Of a stretch of 64,000 nucleotides of DNA, positions 17,544 through 25,519 are shown in pieces. Origin of the DNA: Puia sp963703355. GTDB taxonomy: Bacteria; Bacteroidota; Bacteroidia; Chitinophagales; Chitinophagaceae. The position numbers and the translations under genes are program-made. The stretch's first letter is position 1. Each line of letters starts with the position of its first letter. The stretch spans positions 744,001-808,000 of the forward strand of contig OY969813.1 in assembly GCA_963703355.1 (NCBI GenBank), given 5' to 3'. The notes beneath the pieces were generated by a model. The model ran no database searches, was not told the origin of the DNA, and saw only the letters and a list, made by a program, of their open reading frames with translations.

Positions 17544-18710
17544 TCAGTTAACCTCCAACGCATCCTTACCGGGGAAAGCAGGAAAAATTGCATGGGGTTC
17601 TGTCTGATACCAGAATACGGTGGAAGCAATATCGTCCTGCAAAGGGAGATATCGTCCTTCAGATCGCCATCCGAGCGCCTGTATGGTTACTTTCAAATTC
17701 TTATCAAATCGGATAGGATCTGTTATATGCCAACGGTAAAGTCCGAAACGTTGGGAAACGTTATAATGTCCATCGCCACGGATAACCTGAACCAGTCCCG
17801 AATAGGGTGTGTTAAATTCTGTATAATTGGATTCATCAACACCACCTGCATTTTTTTTATGGGTGTCAAAATCATAGGATCCGCAAAAATAATCCTCGGT
17901 GCCTGTTCCGCAGATTGTGGGATATGCTGAATCGCCATCCATATAAAATTTTATTTCTCCCTCACCCCACCAGCCGTTATTGTGCACCCCCCACGCGAGG
18001 TAGGTACCCACATACTGGCCACGACCCTGAATTCCATCGAGTAATACCACGACTGATTTTTCGGGAAGCGGATTGACGCGTCTGAACTGGGCATGAAAAT
18101 AGGCGACATCCGATGTCACCTCAGTAAGTATATAATCTACCTGGTAATATAAAGTCATGGGTTCGTTGTCGATATTTTCCATGGTGATCCTGCATTTTTT
18201 TCTAAATGGCATCGGCCAGTAACAGTTAAATGCGGATCCGGGATTTACACAAACAGGCAGAGACCTGAGCGGAGCATATTGACCCCAACCCATTCCGAAA
18301 AAATCGCCAACAGGAACCTCCACCGAAGGTGATTTTTCATCATCCCAATAAAAACGAATGATAGCATTTCGCCATACACCCGTTGGGGTCATCCAAATAT
18401 GCTGAATAGAGCCTGGTCCTTCAATATCAGCAACCGTGAAAGTAGTGTGTGCTTTAATTTCGACAGAGGGACTTATTTTCCATCCCTTTCCTAAATCACG
18501 GGCAGCGTTTTCACCTGTTCCCTTTGCAGCCATTCCTCCTTTCCCTTTCCCGCCGTTAAAATTCTCGGGACTTATGGACCGACTTTTGGCGTCAGATAAC
18601 CGGTAAATATTGGAGAGATTTGCGTCGATACCATTGTATTTCTCTTGTGAAAAACCACGAATTACGATCATCAAAAAAAAGAGTGGCGTGAACAATAATT
18701 TATTTTCCAT
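17544..18710 (-). CDS. Exported GH172 (DUF2961) glycoside hydrolase
   Basis: The 388-residue protein has a signal peptide (ending RGFSQ) and the DUF2961/GH172 jelly-roll pattern: IEGPGSIQHIWMTP, IRFYWDDEKSPSVEVPVGDF, FNCYWPMPFRKKCRI, YYQVDYILTEV, GQYVGTYLAWGVHNNGWWGE, IKFYMDGDSAYPTICGTGTE and PYSGL. Acidic residues in the GEGEIKFYMDGD and GTGTEDYF motifs (about residues 250-272) are the likely catalytic pair. Known GH172 enzymes act on difructose dianhydride I or alpha-linked fructofuranose and on D-arabinofuranosides. Its position tail-to-tail with a GH32 fructanase favours a fructan-related substrate (inference). ATG at 18710 is used; the longer frame starts with TTG. Confidence 0.88.
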   Translation of the reverse strand: MENKLLFTPLFFLMIVIRGFSQEKYNGIDANLSNIYRLSDAKSRSISPENFNGGKGKGGMAAKGTGENAARDLGKGWKISPSVEIKAHTTFTVADIEGPGSIQHIWMTPTGVWRNAIIRFYWDDEKSPSVEVPVGDFFGMGWGQYAPLRSLPVCVNPGSAFNCYWPMPFRKKCRITMENIDNEPMTLYYQVDYILTEVTSDVAYFHAQFRRVNPLPEKSVVVLLDGIQGRGQYVGTYLAWGVHNNGWWGEGEIKFYMDGDSAYPTICGTGTEDYFCGSYDFDTHKKNAGGVDESNYTEFNTPYSGLVQVIRGDGHYNVSQRFGLYRWHITDPIRFDKNLKVTIQALGWRSEGRYLPLQDDIASTVFWYQTEPHAIFPAFPGKDALEVN

Positions 18711-18860
18711 AAACAATATATTGAAACGAACACTGAATATAAGCTAAATTATAAAGTGCCATTTCATATGGAAGTCAAAATAGTTAACAATTTCGATGCA
18801 GAATATATTGCTTCCCAAAAAATAACGGTGCTACCTTTACAAGCAGAAGAATTCGCAATT

Positions 18861-19943
18861 ATGTATAAAGTATCTTTCAATAACAGGAATAATTTCTTTC
18901 ATCAGGAATTGAAATTGTCTATTGATCAATATTTTTCTTCGGGTAAAATCAGAAAAACAGGAAACTGGAAGTTATATGCCAAGGCATTGATTCTGATTCC
19001 TTCGGCTGTTTTATTATATGTATTGATGCTGACCGTGCATTTGCCGCTTGTAGCCGGAATGCTGACGGCTGGTTTGTTTGGATTTGTTCTGGCAAGTATC
19101 GGATTTAACATCATGCATGATGCCTGTCACGGTTCTTATTCAACCAAACCCTGGGTCAATAACTTAATGGGCCTGAGTTTAAATATGCTGGGCGGTAATG
19201 CCTTCATCTGGAAATTCAAACACAATATCATTCATCATACCTATACAAACATTGATGGCATTGATGACGATATTGCTAAAAGTCCGGTAATCAGACAATG
19301 TGCATCGCAAAAATGGGTGAAAGCGCATCGATTCCAGCATGTATATGTTGTGTTGCTATACGCGATTTCATCGTTCGCCTGGGTATCGATGATGGATTTC
19401 ACCAAATATTTCAGGCAAAAGATACACAACACGAATTTGCAGAAAATGGATCTTTCAGAGCATATCATTTTTTGGCTCAGCAAGCTGATGTATATCGTAT
19501 TTTACATAGTTATTCCGGTTCACTTTGTTGGCTGGTCAGCATGGGCAATTGGTTTCAGCTGCATGCATATTACATTGGGATTAACGCTGGCTATTGTATT
19601 TCAGTTAGCTCATGTAGTTGAAGATGCTGAATTTGTTTTTGCACCCGGTCTCGAACATCAAAAAATTGAAGAAGAATGGGCCATACATCAGGTTCGGACA
19701 ACAGCTAATTTTGCGCCCGACAATAAAATTGTGAGTTGGTTTGTGGGAGGACTCAATTTCCAGATAGAACATCATCTTTTTCCCAAAGTGAGTCATGTAC
19801 ACTACCCCGCAATTGCTCATTTAGTTAGGGAAATATGTGCAAAACATCAAATCAACTACAATGAGTTCAGCACCATGTCATCTGCGATAGCCTCACATTT
19901 TCGCATGATGAAACAATTGGGTACCAAACCATCCCATGTATAA
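18861..19943 (+). CDS. Membrane fatty acid (acyl-lipid/acyl-CoA) desaturase
   Basis: The 360-residue product shows the three histidine boxes of di-iron membrane desaturases: HDACHGSYS (about 86-94), HNIIHHTYTN (about 121-130) and QIEHHLFPKVSH near the C-terminus, with hydrophobic pairs between them. The QxxHH form of the third box is typical of front-end (delta-5/6-type) and related desaturases, but no cytochrome b5 domain is present. The start at 18861 (MYKVSFNNRNNFF) fits the family; the frame is open from 18756 but the extra 35 residues look non-coding. It is convergent with the DUF1835 gene, 2 bp apart. Confidence 0.88.
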   Translation: MYKVSFNNRNNFFHQELKLSIDQYFSSGKIRKTGNWKLYAKALILIPSAVLLYVLMLTVHLPLVAGMLTAGLFGFVLASIGFNIMHDACHGSYSTKPWVNNLMGLSLNMLGGNAFIWKFKHNIIHHTYTNIDGIDDDIAKSPVIRQCASQKWVKAHRFQHVYVVLLYAISSFAWVSMMDFTKYFRQKIHNTNLQKMDLSEHIIFWLSKLMYIVFYIVIPVHFVGWSAWAIGFSCMHITLGLTLAIVFQLAHVVEDAEFVFAPGLEHQKIEEEWAIHQVRTTANFAPDNKIVSWFVGGLNFQIEHHLFPKVSHVHYPAIAHLVREICAKHQINYNEFSTMSSAIASHFRMMKQLGTKPSHV

Positions 19944-19945
19944 AT

Positions 19946-20758
19946 TCAATTGCTGACTTCATCTGTTGATTTTGCAAAAAGTCTGACTGATTCACCTTGT
20001 TGTTCAACCATCCCTGTGGCCATTAGTTTGCGCAAACGCCAAAGCACAAAGGAGTCATTTATTTTATCCGGGGATTTTAACAGAAAAACCTGCACCGCAC
20101 GTGCGATTTTCTGAAATGAAGATTGAAGGGAATGAAGAATAGTTTTGTCAAAATAATCATCTTCCCTGGATATGATTTTTTTTACCCCTTCCACCAATCG
20201 GAGGTTTTTGTTTTCGGCACAGCATCGGATCCATTCATCCGGATCCGTTTCAAATTCGGCAGGACTAATCGGACGTGCGAGTTTTTTTGCTTTTACAAAT
20301 TCCCGGGAAGGTATCTCCGACAAAAAAACCGGATAGAAGATATTACCCTTCTCGCCTATGAACGGAAGATTGTTTAAACTTAATATATAAACCCTGCCTG
20401 AAAAATTCTTAACCTGTGAGATTAACCAATAATATCCGCAAACGTCTTTGGTATTGGGGGCCAACCAGATCCATATCTCATCAAATTCCTCCTGCTCCAT
20501 CCTGCTTAATATTTTTTCCAAAATAATATGGTCGGCAACTTCAGAAAGTTTTTCACCAGTGATATTTTTTTCCTCACCGCCGATATTGCGGAACCAATCT
20601 GCCCGTTGAATCCGACCCGACTCAGTGTGCAGGTCTTTTATCGGGCCTATGGAGTAATCGTCGTGGATAAGTATAATTTCTCCGTCCAATGTATTGTCCA
20701 TGTCCATCGCTTCTGAAATCAATTCAGCGCCGCGTTTATCAAATACTATATGAAACAT
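19946..20758 (-). CDS. DUF1835/DUF3658 domain protein
   Basis: The 270-residue protein begins MFHIVFDKRGAELISEAMD and contains GEIILIHDDYSIGPI, a helical middle with DEIWIWLAPNTKDVCGYYW and a C-terminal half with WIRCCAENKNLRLVEGVKKI and DSFVLWRLRKLMATGMVEQQ. This is the usual DUF1835 plus DUF3658 arrangement, of unknown function. The ATG at 20758 is preferred because it begins the conserved strand and does not overlap parE, whose stop is 19 bp upstream, so the two genes are probably co-transcribed. Confidence 0.85.
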   Translation of the reverse strand: MFHIVFDKRGAELISEAMDMDNTLDGEIILIHDDYSIGPIKDLHTESGRIQRADWFRNIGGEEKNITGEKLSEVADHIILEKILSRMEQEEFDEIWIWLAPNTKDVCGYYWLISQVKNFSGRVYILSLNNLPFIGEKGNIFYPVFLSEIPSREFVKAKKLARPISPAEFETDPDEWIRCCAENKNLRLVEGVKKIISREDDYFDKTILHSLQSSFQKIARAVQVFLLKSPDKINDSFVLWRLRKLMATGMVEQQGESVRLFAKSTDEVSN

Positions 20759-20777
20759 ACATTCAATTTTGAGGTTC

Positions 20778-22670
20778 TTATTTCTCCTGTTCAGCAAGGT
20801 CTATTTCCATCCTGAGATTACCTATAATGAAATCCTGACGTTGAGGAGTATTTTTTCCCATGAAATATTCAAGTAATTGCTGAATATGTGTTTCCGGCAT
20901 AATCATAACCGGTTGAACGCGCATATCTGCACCAATAAAACGTGCAAATTCACCTGGTGAAATCTCTCCGAGTCCTTTGAACCTTGTTATTTCGGGTTTG
21001 CTGCCAAGTTTTTTTATTGCCGCCTGTTTTTCCGTTTCATCGTAACAATAAATCGTCTCCTGCTTGTTACGTACCCTGAATAATGGCGTCTCCAGAATAT
21101 ATACGTGGTTGTTTTTTACCAAATCTGGAAAAAACTGAAGAAAAAAAGTCATGAGTAGCAAGCGGATGTGCATGCCATCCACATCGGCATCAGTAGCAAC
21201 TACAATGTTATTATATCGCAATCCTTCGATTCCATCTTCAACATTTAATGCATGCTGCAACAGGTTAAATTCTTCATTTTCATAAACAACTTTTTTTGTG
21301 AGACCGAAACAATTCAACGGTTTACCACGCAAACTGAAAACAGCCTGTGTTTCCACGTTCCGCACTTTGGTAATTGACCCGCTGGCTGAATCACCCTCCG
21401 TAATGAATATGGTTGACTCTTTTTGTTTTTCAAGAACCAGTATTTTATCTTTCCCTGTTGCTTCTTCGTTATAGTGTATTCTGCAATCTCTCAGTTTTTT
21501 ATTATGCAGATTGGCCTTTTTTGCTCTTTCATTTGCCAGTTTGCGAATGCCTGACAATTCCTTTCTTTCCTTCTCACTCCGTTCAATGCGTTTTTTCATT
21601 GAATCAGCGATCGCCGGATTTTTGTGAAGGAAATTATCGAGTTCACGAATTAAGAAATCGTGAATGAAGTTTTTCATACTGGCACCCCCTTCTTCCATAA
21701 ACTGGCTGCCAAGTTTCGTTTTAGTCTGAGATTCGAATACGGGTTCTACCACACGCACGGACACGGCCGCCGTTATGCTTTGTCTGATATCTGCTGCTTC
21801 ATAATCTTTTTTATAAAAATCCCGTACAACTTTTACAAAAGCTTCCCTGAAAGCCTGTTGATGTGTTCCACCCTGTGTAGTATACTGACCATTCACAAAA
21901 CTGAAAATCTCTTCTCCATAATCATTATTATGCGTGATAGCAACTTCTATGTCATCTCCTTTTAAATGAATAATGGGATAACACAGTTCATCTTCATTGG
22001 TCTTGCGTTTTAACAGGTCCAGCAATCCATATTTAGATAAATATTTTTTTCCATTGTAATTTATTACCAAGCCGGCATTGAGGTAACAATAATTCCAGAA
22101 TTGGTTGTCGAGATATTCATTGATAAAATGAAAGTTTTTGAAAATGCTTTCGTCCGGAATAAATTCCACGAGTGTGCCATTGGGTTCGCTAGTTTTGGAT
22201 TCTTTAAAATCTTTAATAAGTTCTCCTTTAGAGAAAGAGGCACGTTTCTCACGACCGTCCCGGAAAGCCACCACTGTAAAGGACTGACTCAGTGCATTTA
22301 CTGCCTTGGTACCTACTCCATTTAGCCCAACTGCTTTTTGGAAGGCTTTACTATCGTATTTGGCACCCGTATTGATCTTGCTCACCACATCCACTACTTT
22401 CCCAAGAGGAATACCTCTTCCAAAATCACGGATCGTTACCAGCTTGTCCTCAATAATAACATCAATATGTTTACCATGACCCATCGTATATTCATCGATA
22501 CAGTTATCGACGACTTCTTTTACGAGAACATAAATACCGTCATCCGCACTACTGCCGTCGCCGAGCTTTCCAATATACATACCGGGCCTCAGCCGGATGT
22601 GTTCCTTCCAGTCCAACGAACGTATAGACTCCTCTGTATACTCGAATAAATGCTGTTTATTTTCTACCAT
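20778..22670 (-). CDS. parE: DNA topoisomerase IV subunit B (ParE)
   Basis: The 630-residue protein has the type IIA topoisomerase B layout: GHKL ATPase with RLRPGMYIGKLGDGSSADDG, VDNCIDE and DFGRGIPLG, the GLNGVGTKAVNALS loop, the transducer with VNGQYTTQGGTHQQAF, then the TOPRIM domain with ITEGDSASGSI, LRGKPLN and VATDADVDGMHIR, and a C-terminal RFKGLGEISPGEF. Length and the IGKLGDGS variant fit ParE rather than GyrB. The start MVENKQH at 22670 is supported by a TATATTTG box at 22683-22690. ParC is not adjacent; a DUF1835 gene follows instead. A 6-bp inverted repeat (22713-22718 with 22724-22729) lies upstream. Confidence 0.92.
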   Translation of the reverse strand: MVENKQHLFEYTEESIRSLDWKEHIRLRPGMYIGKLGDGSSADDGIYVLVKEVVDNCIDEYTMGHGKHIDVIIEDKLVTIRDFGRGIPLGKVVDVVSKINTGAKYDSKAFQKAVGLNGVGTKAVNALSQSFTVVAFRDGREKRASFSKGELIKDFKESKTSEPNGTLVEFIPDESIFKNFHFINEYLDNQFWNYCYLNAGLVINYNGKKYLSKYGLLDLLKRKTNEDELCYPIIHLKGDDIEVAITHNNDYGEEIFSFVNGQYTTQGGTHQQAFREAFVKVVRDFYKKDYEAADIRQSITAAVSVRVVEPVFESQTKTKLGSQFMEEGGASMKNFIHDFLIRELDNFLHKNPAIADSMKKRIERSEKERKELSGIRKLANERAKKANLHNKKLRDCRIHYNEEATGKDKILVLEKQKESTIFITEGDSASGSITKVRNVETQAVFSLRGKPLNCFGLTKKVVYENEEFNLLQHALNVEDGIEGLRYNNIVVATDADVDGMHIRLLLMTFFLQFFPDLVKNNHVYILETPLFRVRNKQETIYCYDETEKQAAIKKLGSKPEITRFKGLGEISPGEFARFIGADMRVQPVMIMPETHIQQLLEYFMGKNTPQRQDFIIGNLRMEIDLAEQEK

Positions 22671-22881
22671 AATTAATGGTCGCAAATATAGTCAAAACCT
22701 GCAGTTGAAGAACTGCGTGAATTACGCAGATTTGTGAATAACTCCGTTCTTACTAACTGATTTTCCGAATTTTAGTGCACCCTCATCCGAAATGTCCAGC
22801 AGTATTTTGAGTACAAAACCAAGTAGTTTTACCTATAATAAAACCCTTGATTTCACGCTTGTATAAGATAAACTTTAACCC

Positions 22882-23544
22882 TTGCAAACTGGTCTGTTAC
22901 CGGTGATAAATGAACTGCTGACCATCCTGGCAGTTACCTTAACTTTTCTCCCGCTTACCCTGTACTTGTGGAAAAGGCTTGCTGCAGAAAAATCCTATAT
23001 GGTCATATCCATTTTCTGGACGATCAACGGGATACTCTACATACCCGAGATTTTTCATTGGGAATGGTATAATTATGCGACGCATCTGATCACGCTGTTT
23101 TACAATCTCGTAGACGGGCCGTTGATCTTTCTGGCATTTTTTTACATATTCAAAAAGAGAATATTTCTTTATCTGATCATCGCTTTCTTTCTTTTCGAAG
23201 CGATTATCATATACTGGAAAGGATTCAACGATGCATCTGATAATATTATCATTGGAGTAGGTAGTTTAATCTGCCTTATTTTAAATATCTGGGGGATCAG
23301 TAAGTACTTCTTAAAAGTGGAACATTCGGATGCAGAGAATGTATTGGTTTTCGTGTATGCCGGATATATTTTTTATTACGGACTATTCGCAGTAGTTTAT
23401 AAATTCAATTATCTGGTTACCAGCGGTCCTCAAAAACCTTATGTCATTTTCGTGAATTATTCTGCAATTTGTCTGGCAACTTCACTCATTTCTTTTGGGT
23501 TCTGGAAATACGCTCACACAACGTACCGGGAGGAGCGATTTTAA
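22882..23544 (+). CDS. Polytopic membrane protein (about seven TM), unknown
   Basis: The 220-residue product consists of about seven hydrophobic segments (residues 10-28, 40-56, 68-90, 95-115, 124-140, 155-175 and 188-208) with short charged loops; charged pieces are WKRLAAEKSY, KKRIF and HTTYREERF at the C-terminus. I do not recognise the family. No ATG exists near the start: an in-frame stop sits two codons before a TTG (22882), and a GTG at 22903 is the next choice. The 3' end overlaps the convergent small gene by 4 bp. Confidence 0.6.
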   Translation: MQTGLLPVINELLTILAVTLTFLPLTLYLWKRLAAEKSYMVISIFWTINGILYIPEIFHWEWYNYATHLITLFYNLVDGPLIFLAFFYIFKKRIFLYLIIAFFLFEAIIIYWKGFNDASDNIIIGVGSLICLILNIWGISKYFLKVEHSDAENVLVFVYAGYIFYYGLFAVVYKFNYLVTSGPQKPYVIFVNYSAICLATSLISFGFWKYAHTTYREERF

Positions 23545-23810
23545 TCTTCATCTTCCTCATAATTGTATGAACCCTGATTATCGTTGTAAATAGATTCCCA
23601 GTCTTTTATTTTATCGTCGCTGACTAATTCAAGGATATCGTATATGGGATCTCCTTTTTTCTTCCATTCGTTAAGTTGTTCATCTACATATCTGGATACG
23701 AACATACACTGTTCTGTTTCCAGATTCACTTTAATCAGACTGATCGGCGATTCCTCAGTTTCCTGGATCAGATAATAACAGTTTTTTTCTAACAGCGCAT
23801 AAGAATACAT
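23541..23810 (-). CDS. Small acidic hypothetical protein (89 aa)
   Basis: The product MYSYALLEKNCYYLIQETEE continues with SLIKVNLETEQCMFVSRYVD and an acidic tail rich in Asp, Glu, Asn and Tyr (YEEDED at the end). It reads like a small soluble alpha/beta protein with a normal amino-acid mix, and its start and stop are clean. I do not recognise a family. It overlaps the convergent membrane-protein gene by 4 bp, and a 197-bp gene-free stretch lies upstream. Confidence 0.6.
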   Translation of the reverse strand: MYSYALLEKNCYYLIQETEESPISLIKVNLETEQCMFVSRYVDEQLNEWKKKGDPIYDILELVSDDKIKDWESIYNDNQGSYNYEEDED

Positions 23811-24007
23811 ACTTCACGGTTTTAATGATTATCACATTCTGAACGTTAGAATTAATGGAAAGTAAGAAGTACTGCAGTAGAATGATGGGGTAGTAAGTAA
23901 ACCTGCAGACAAACAAATTTACTGTTTTTAGAAATCATACATCCCGTTTTTACTGCATTTGGAAAGAGTATTTATTCCGAGTCATATATTCATTGAATAT
24001 CAACAAG

Positions 24008-25453
24008 TTAAACCATATTACCCTTAGAAAGCTTAAGGGTTTGGGTCACCGAATGGGGGAATTCCTGCTGATAATGGCTTACAAAAATGAGTGAGGTTCG
24101 GAAAAAGGAACAGAACTGATCCACCAGTTTTAACGTAAACTCGGTTTGAAACAGGTCCAGGCCCTGGCAGGGTTCATCCAGAATAAGTAACGGAGGTATT
24201 TTGATCATGGCCCGTCCAAGCAATATCAGCCGCTGTATTCCGCCCGGAATGCTATTCAGCAGCCTGTTGGAATACTGGCGGCATCCAAGAAATTCCAGCC
24301 AATTGAAAACCAGTGTTTCCTGGGATGCATTCAAGCGGCGAAATAGACCAATGGTATCAAAAAGTCCGGAAGCGAGCGCACTAAAAGCAGTAGACGCAGG
24401 ATCAAAATAAAGCTGAAGCTCCGGAGAAAGAAAACCTATTTTCTGTTTTATTTCCCATATGCTTTCCCCCGTTCCCCTGCGTCGGTCGAACAAATAAATT
24501 TCATTTGCATAGGCTTGTGGATTGTCGGCCGTGATAAGACTCAGCAAGGTCGATTTGCCCGCACCATTTTCCCCCGTGAGCGCCCAGCAGGATCCTTCTT
24601 CCACCGTCCAGTTTATATCGTTCAGTATCTTTTTTCCGCCATAATGTACCGACACATTTTTCATTCGAACGGCATCCTTAAAATTCGGATATGAAAAGGA
24701 AAGCGATGAGAAAAATGGGTGGAATGATGTCAGTGTTACTGCATGCGGATTGGTAAAAGCAGCTTCTGATTTTTCAATATGTATCAGTTTTCCGTTATTT
24801 AACACAGCAAATCTGTTAAAACAGGGAGGCACTTCTCTTCTGCTGCTTAATAACATAAAGTGCTGACCGGCGGCTGCCAATGTTGAAAATATATTGTCCA
24901 ATATCTTACGACCTTCTTCGTCCAAACCTGTATAAGGCTCGTCCAGCACAATAATCTGATGCGAGCTGAGAACCGCTTTTAATATTTGCAATCGTTTGTT
25001 TTCTCCGTTTGACAATTGAATCAATGGTTCGTCCAATAACCGTGACAATCCAAAAAGATCCAGCAGACCGGATTTTGAGAATTTCCCAGCCGTTTTATCT
25101 TCCCTTGCTGAAATGTAGTCACCGACAGTAATGGTGGATTCAGCGTCTATCGCGTTGTAACGCTGCTGATAATAAAAATTGGATTGATTTTGCAGATCTC
25201 TGAAACGATGTTTTTGTTCCACAACAGTCAGTTTTTTTTCTCTTCCGGTCATTTCCGCTTCCGGAAAATAAATAGCCCCCTGAAAAGAATGATTTCCTGC
25301 CAGTGTATTTGCAAATACGGACTTACCAGATCCGGCTTCTCCAAATAGGGCCCACTGTTGCCCTTTTTCAATTTTTAAAGAGAAATCGCGAAGAATATCT
25401 CTGCCATTTATTTGAACATTCAGCCGGTCAACTATCAATATGTTGGAAGTCAT
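24008..25453 (-). CDS. Tandem ABC ATPase, ModF/PhrA-like
   Basis: The 481-residue protein holds two ABC nucleotide-binding domains and no membrane segments. First domain: Walker A GEAGSGKSVFA, signature LSNGENKRLQ, Walker B IIVLDEPYTGLDEEG. Second domain: Walker A GENGAGKSTLLSL, degenerate signature SIPGGIQRLILLGRAM and Walker B LLILDEPCQGLD with a switch His in IFVSHYQQE. This matches ModF (PhrA) proteins, once linked to molybdenum transport or photorepair but with no firmly known role. The ATG at 25453 (MTSNILIV) is used; the frame also allows a TTG at 25462. It is divergent from dnaG. Confidence 0.85.
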   Translation of the reverse strand: MTSNILIVDRLNVQINGRDILRDFSLKIEKGQQWALFGEAGSGKSVFANTLAGNHSFQGAIYFPEAEMTGREKKLTVVEQKHRFRDLQNQSNFYYQQRYNAIDAESTITVGDYISAREDKTAGKFSKSGLLDLFGLSRLLDEPLIQLSNGENKRLQILKAVLSSHQIIVLDEPYTGLDEEGRKILDNIFSTLAAAGQHFMLLSSRREVPPCFNRFAVLNNGKLIHIEKSEAAFTNPHAVTLTSFHPFFSSLSFSYPNFKDAVRMKNVSVHYGGKKILNDINWTVEEGSCWALTGENGAGKSTLLSLITADNPQAYANEIYLFDRRRGTGESIWEIKQKIGFLSPELQLYFDPASTAFSALASGLFDTIGLFRRLNASQETLVFNWLEFLGCRQYSNRLLNSIPGGIQRLILLGRAMIKIPPLLILDEPCQGLDLFQTEFTLKLVDQFCSFFRTSLIFVSHYQQEFPHSVTQTLKLSKGNMV

Positions 25454-25519
25454 TACACGCAATATTACGCGTGTAAAGATGCTTTTTTTTAACTTACATT
25501 CGGGACAAAATCACTCATC

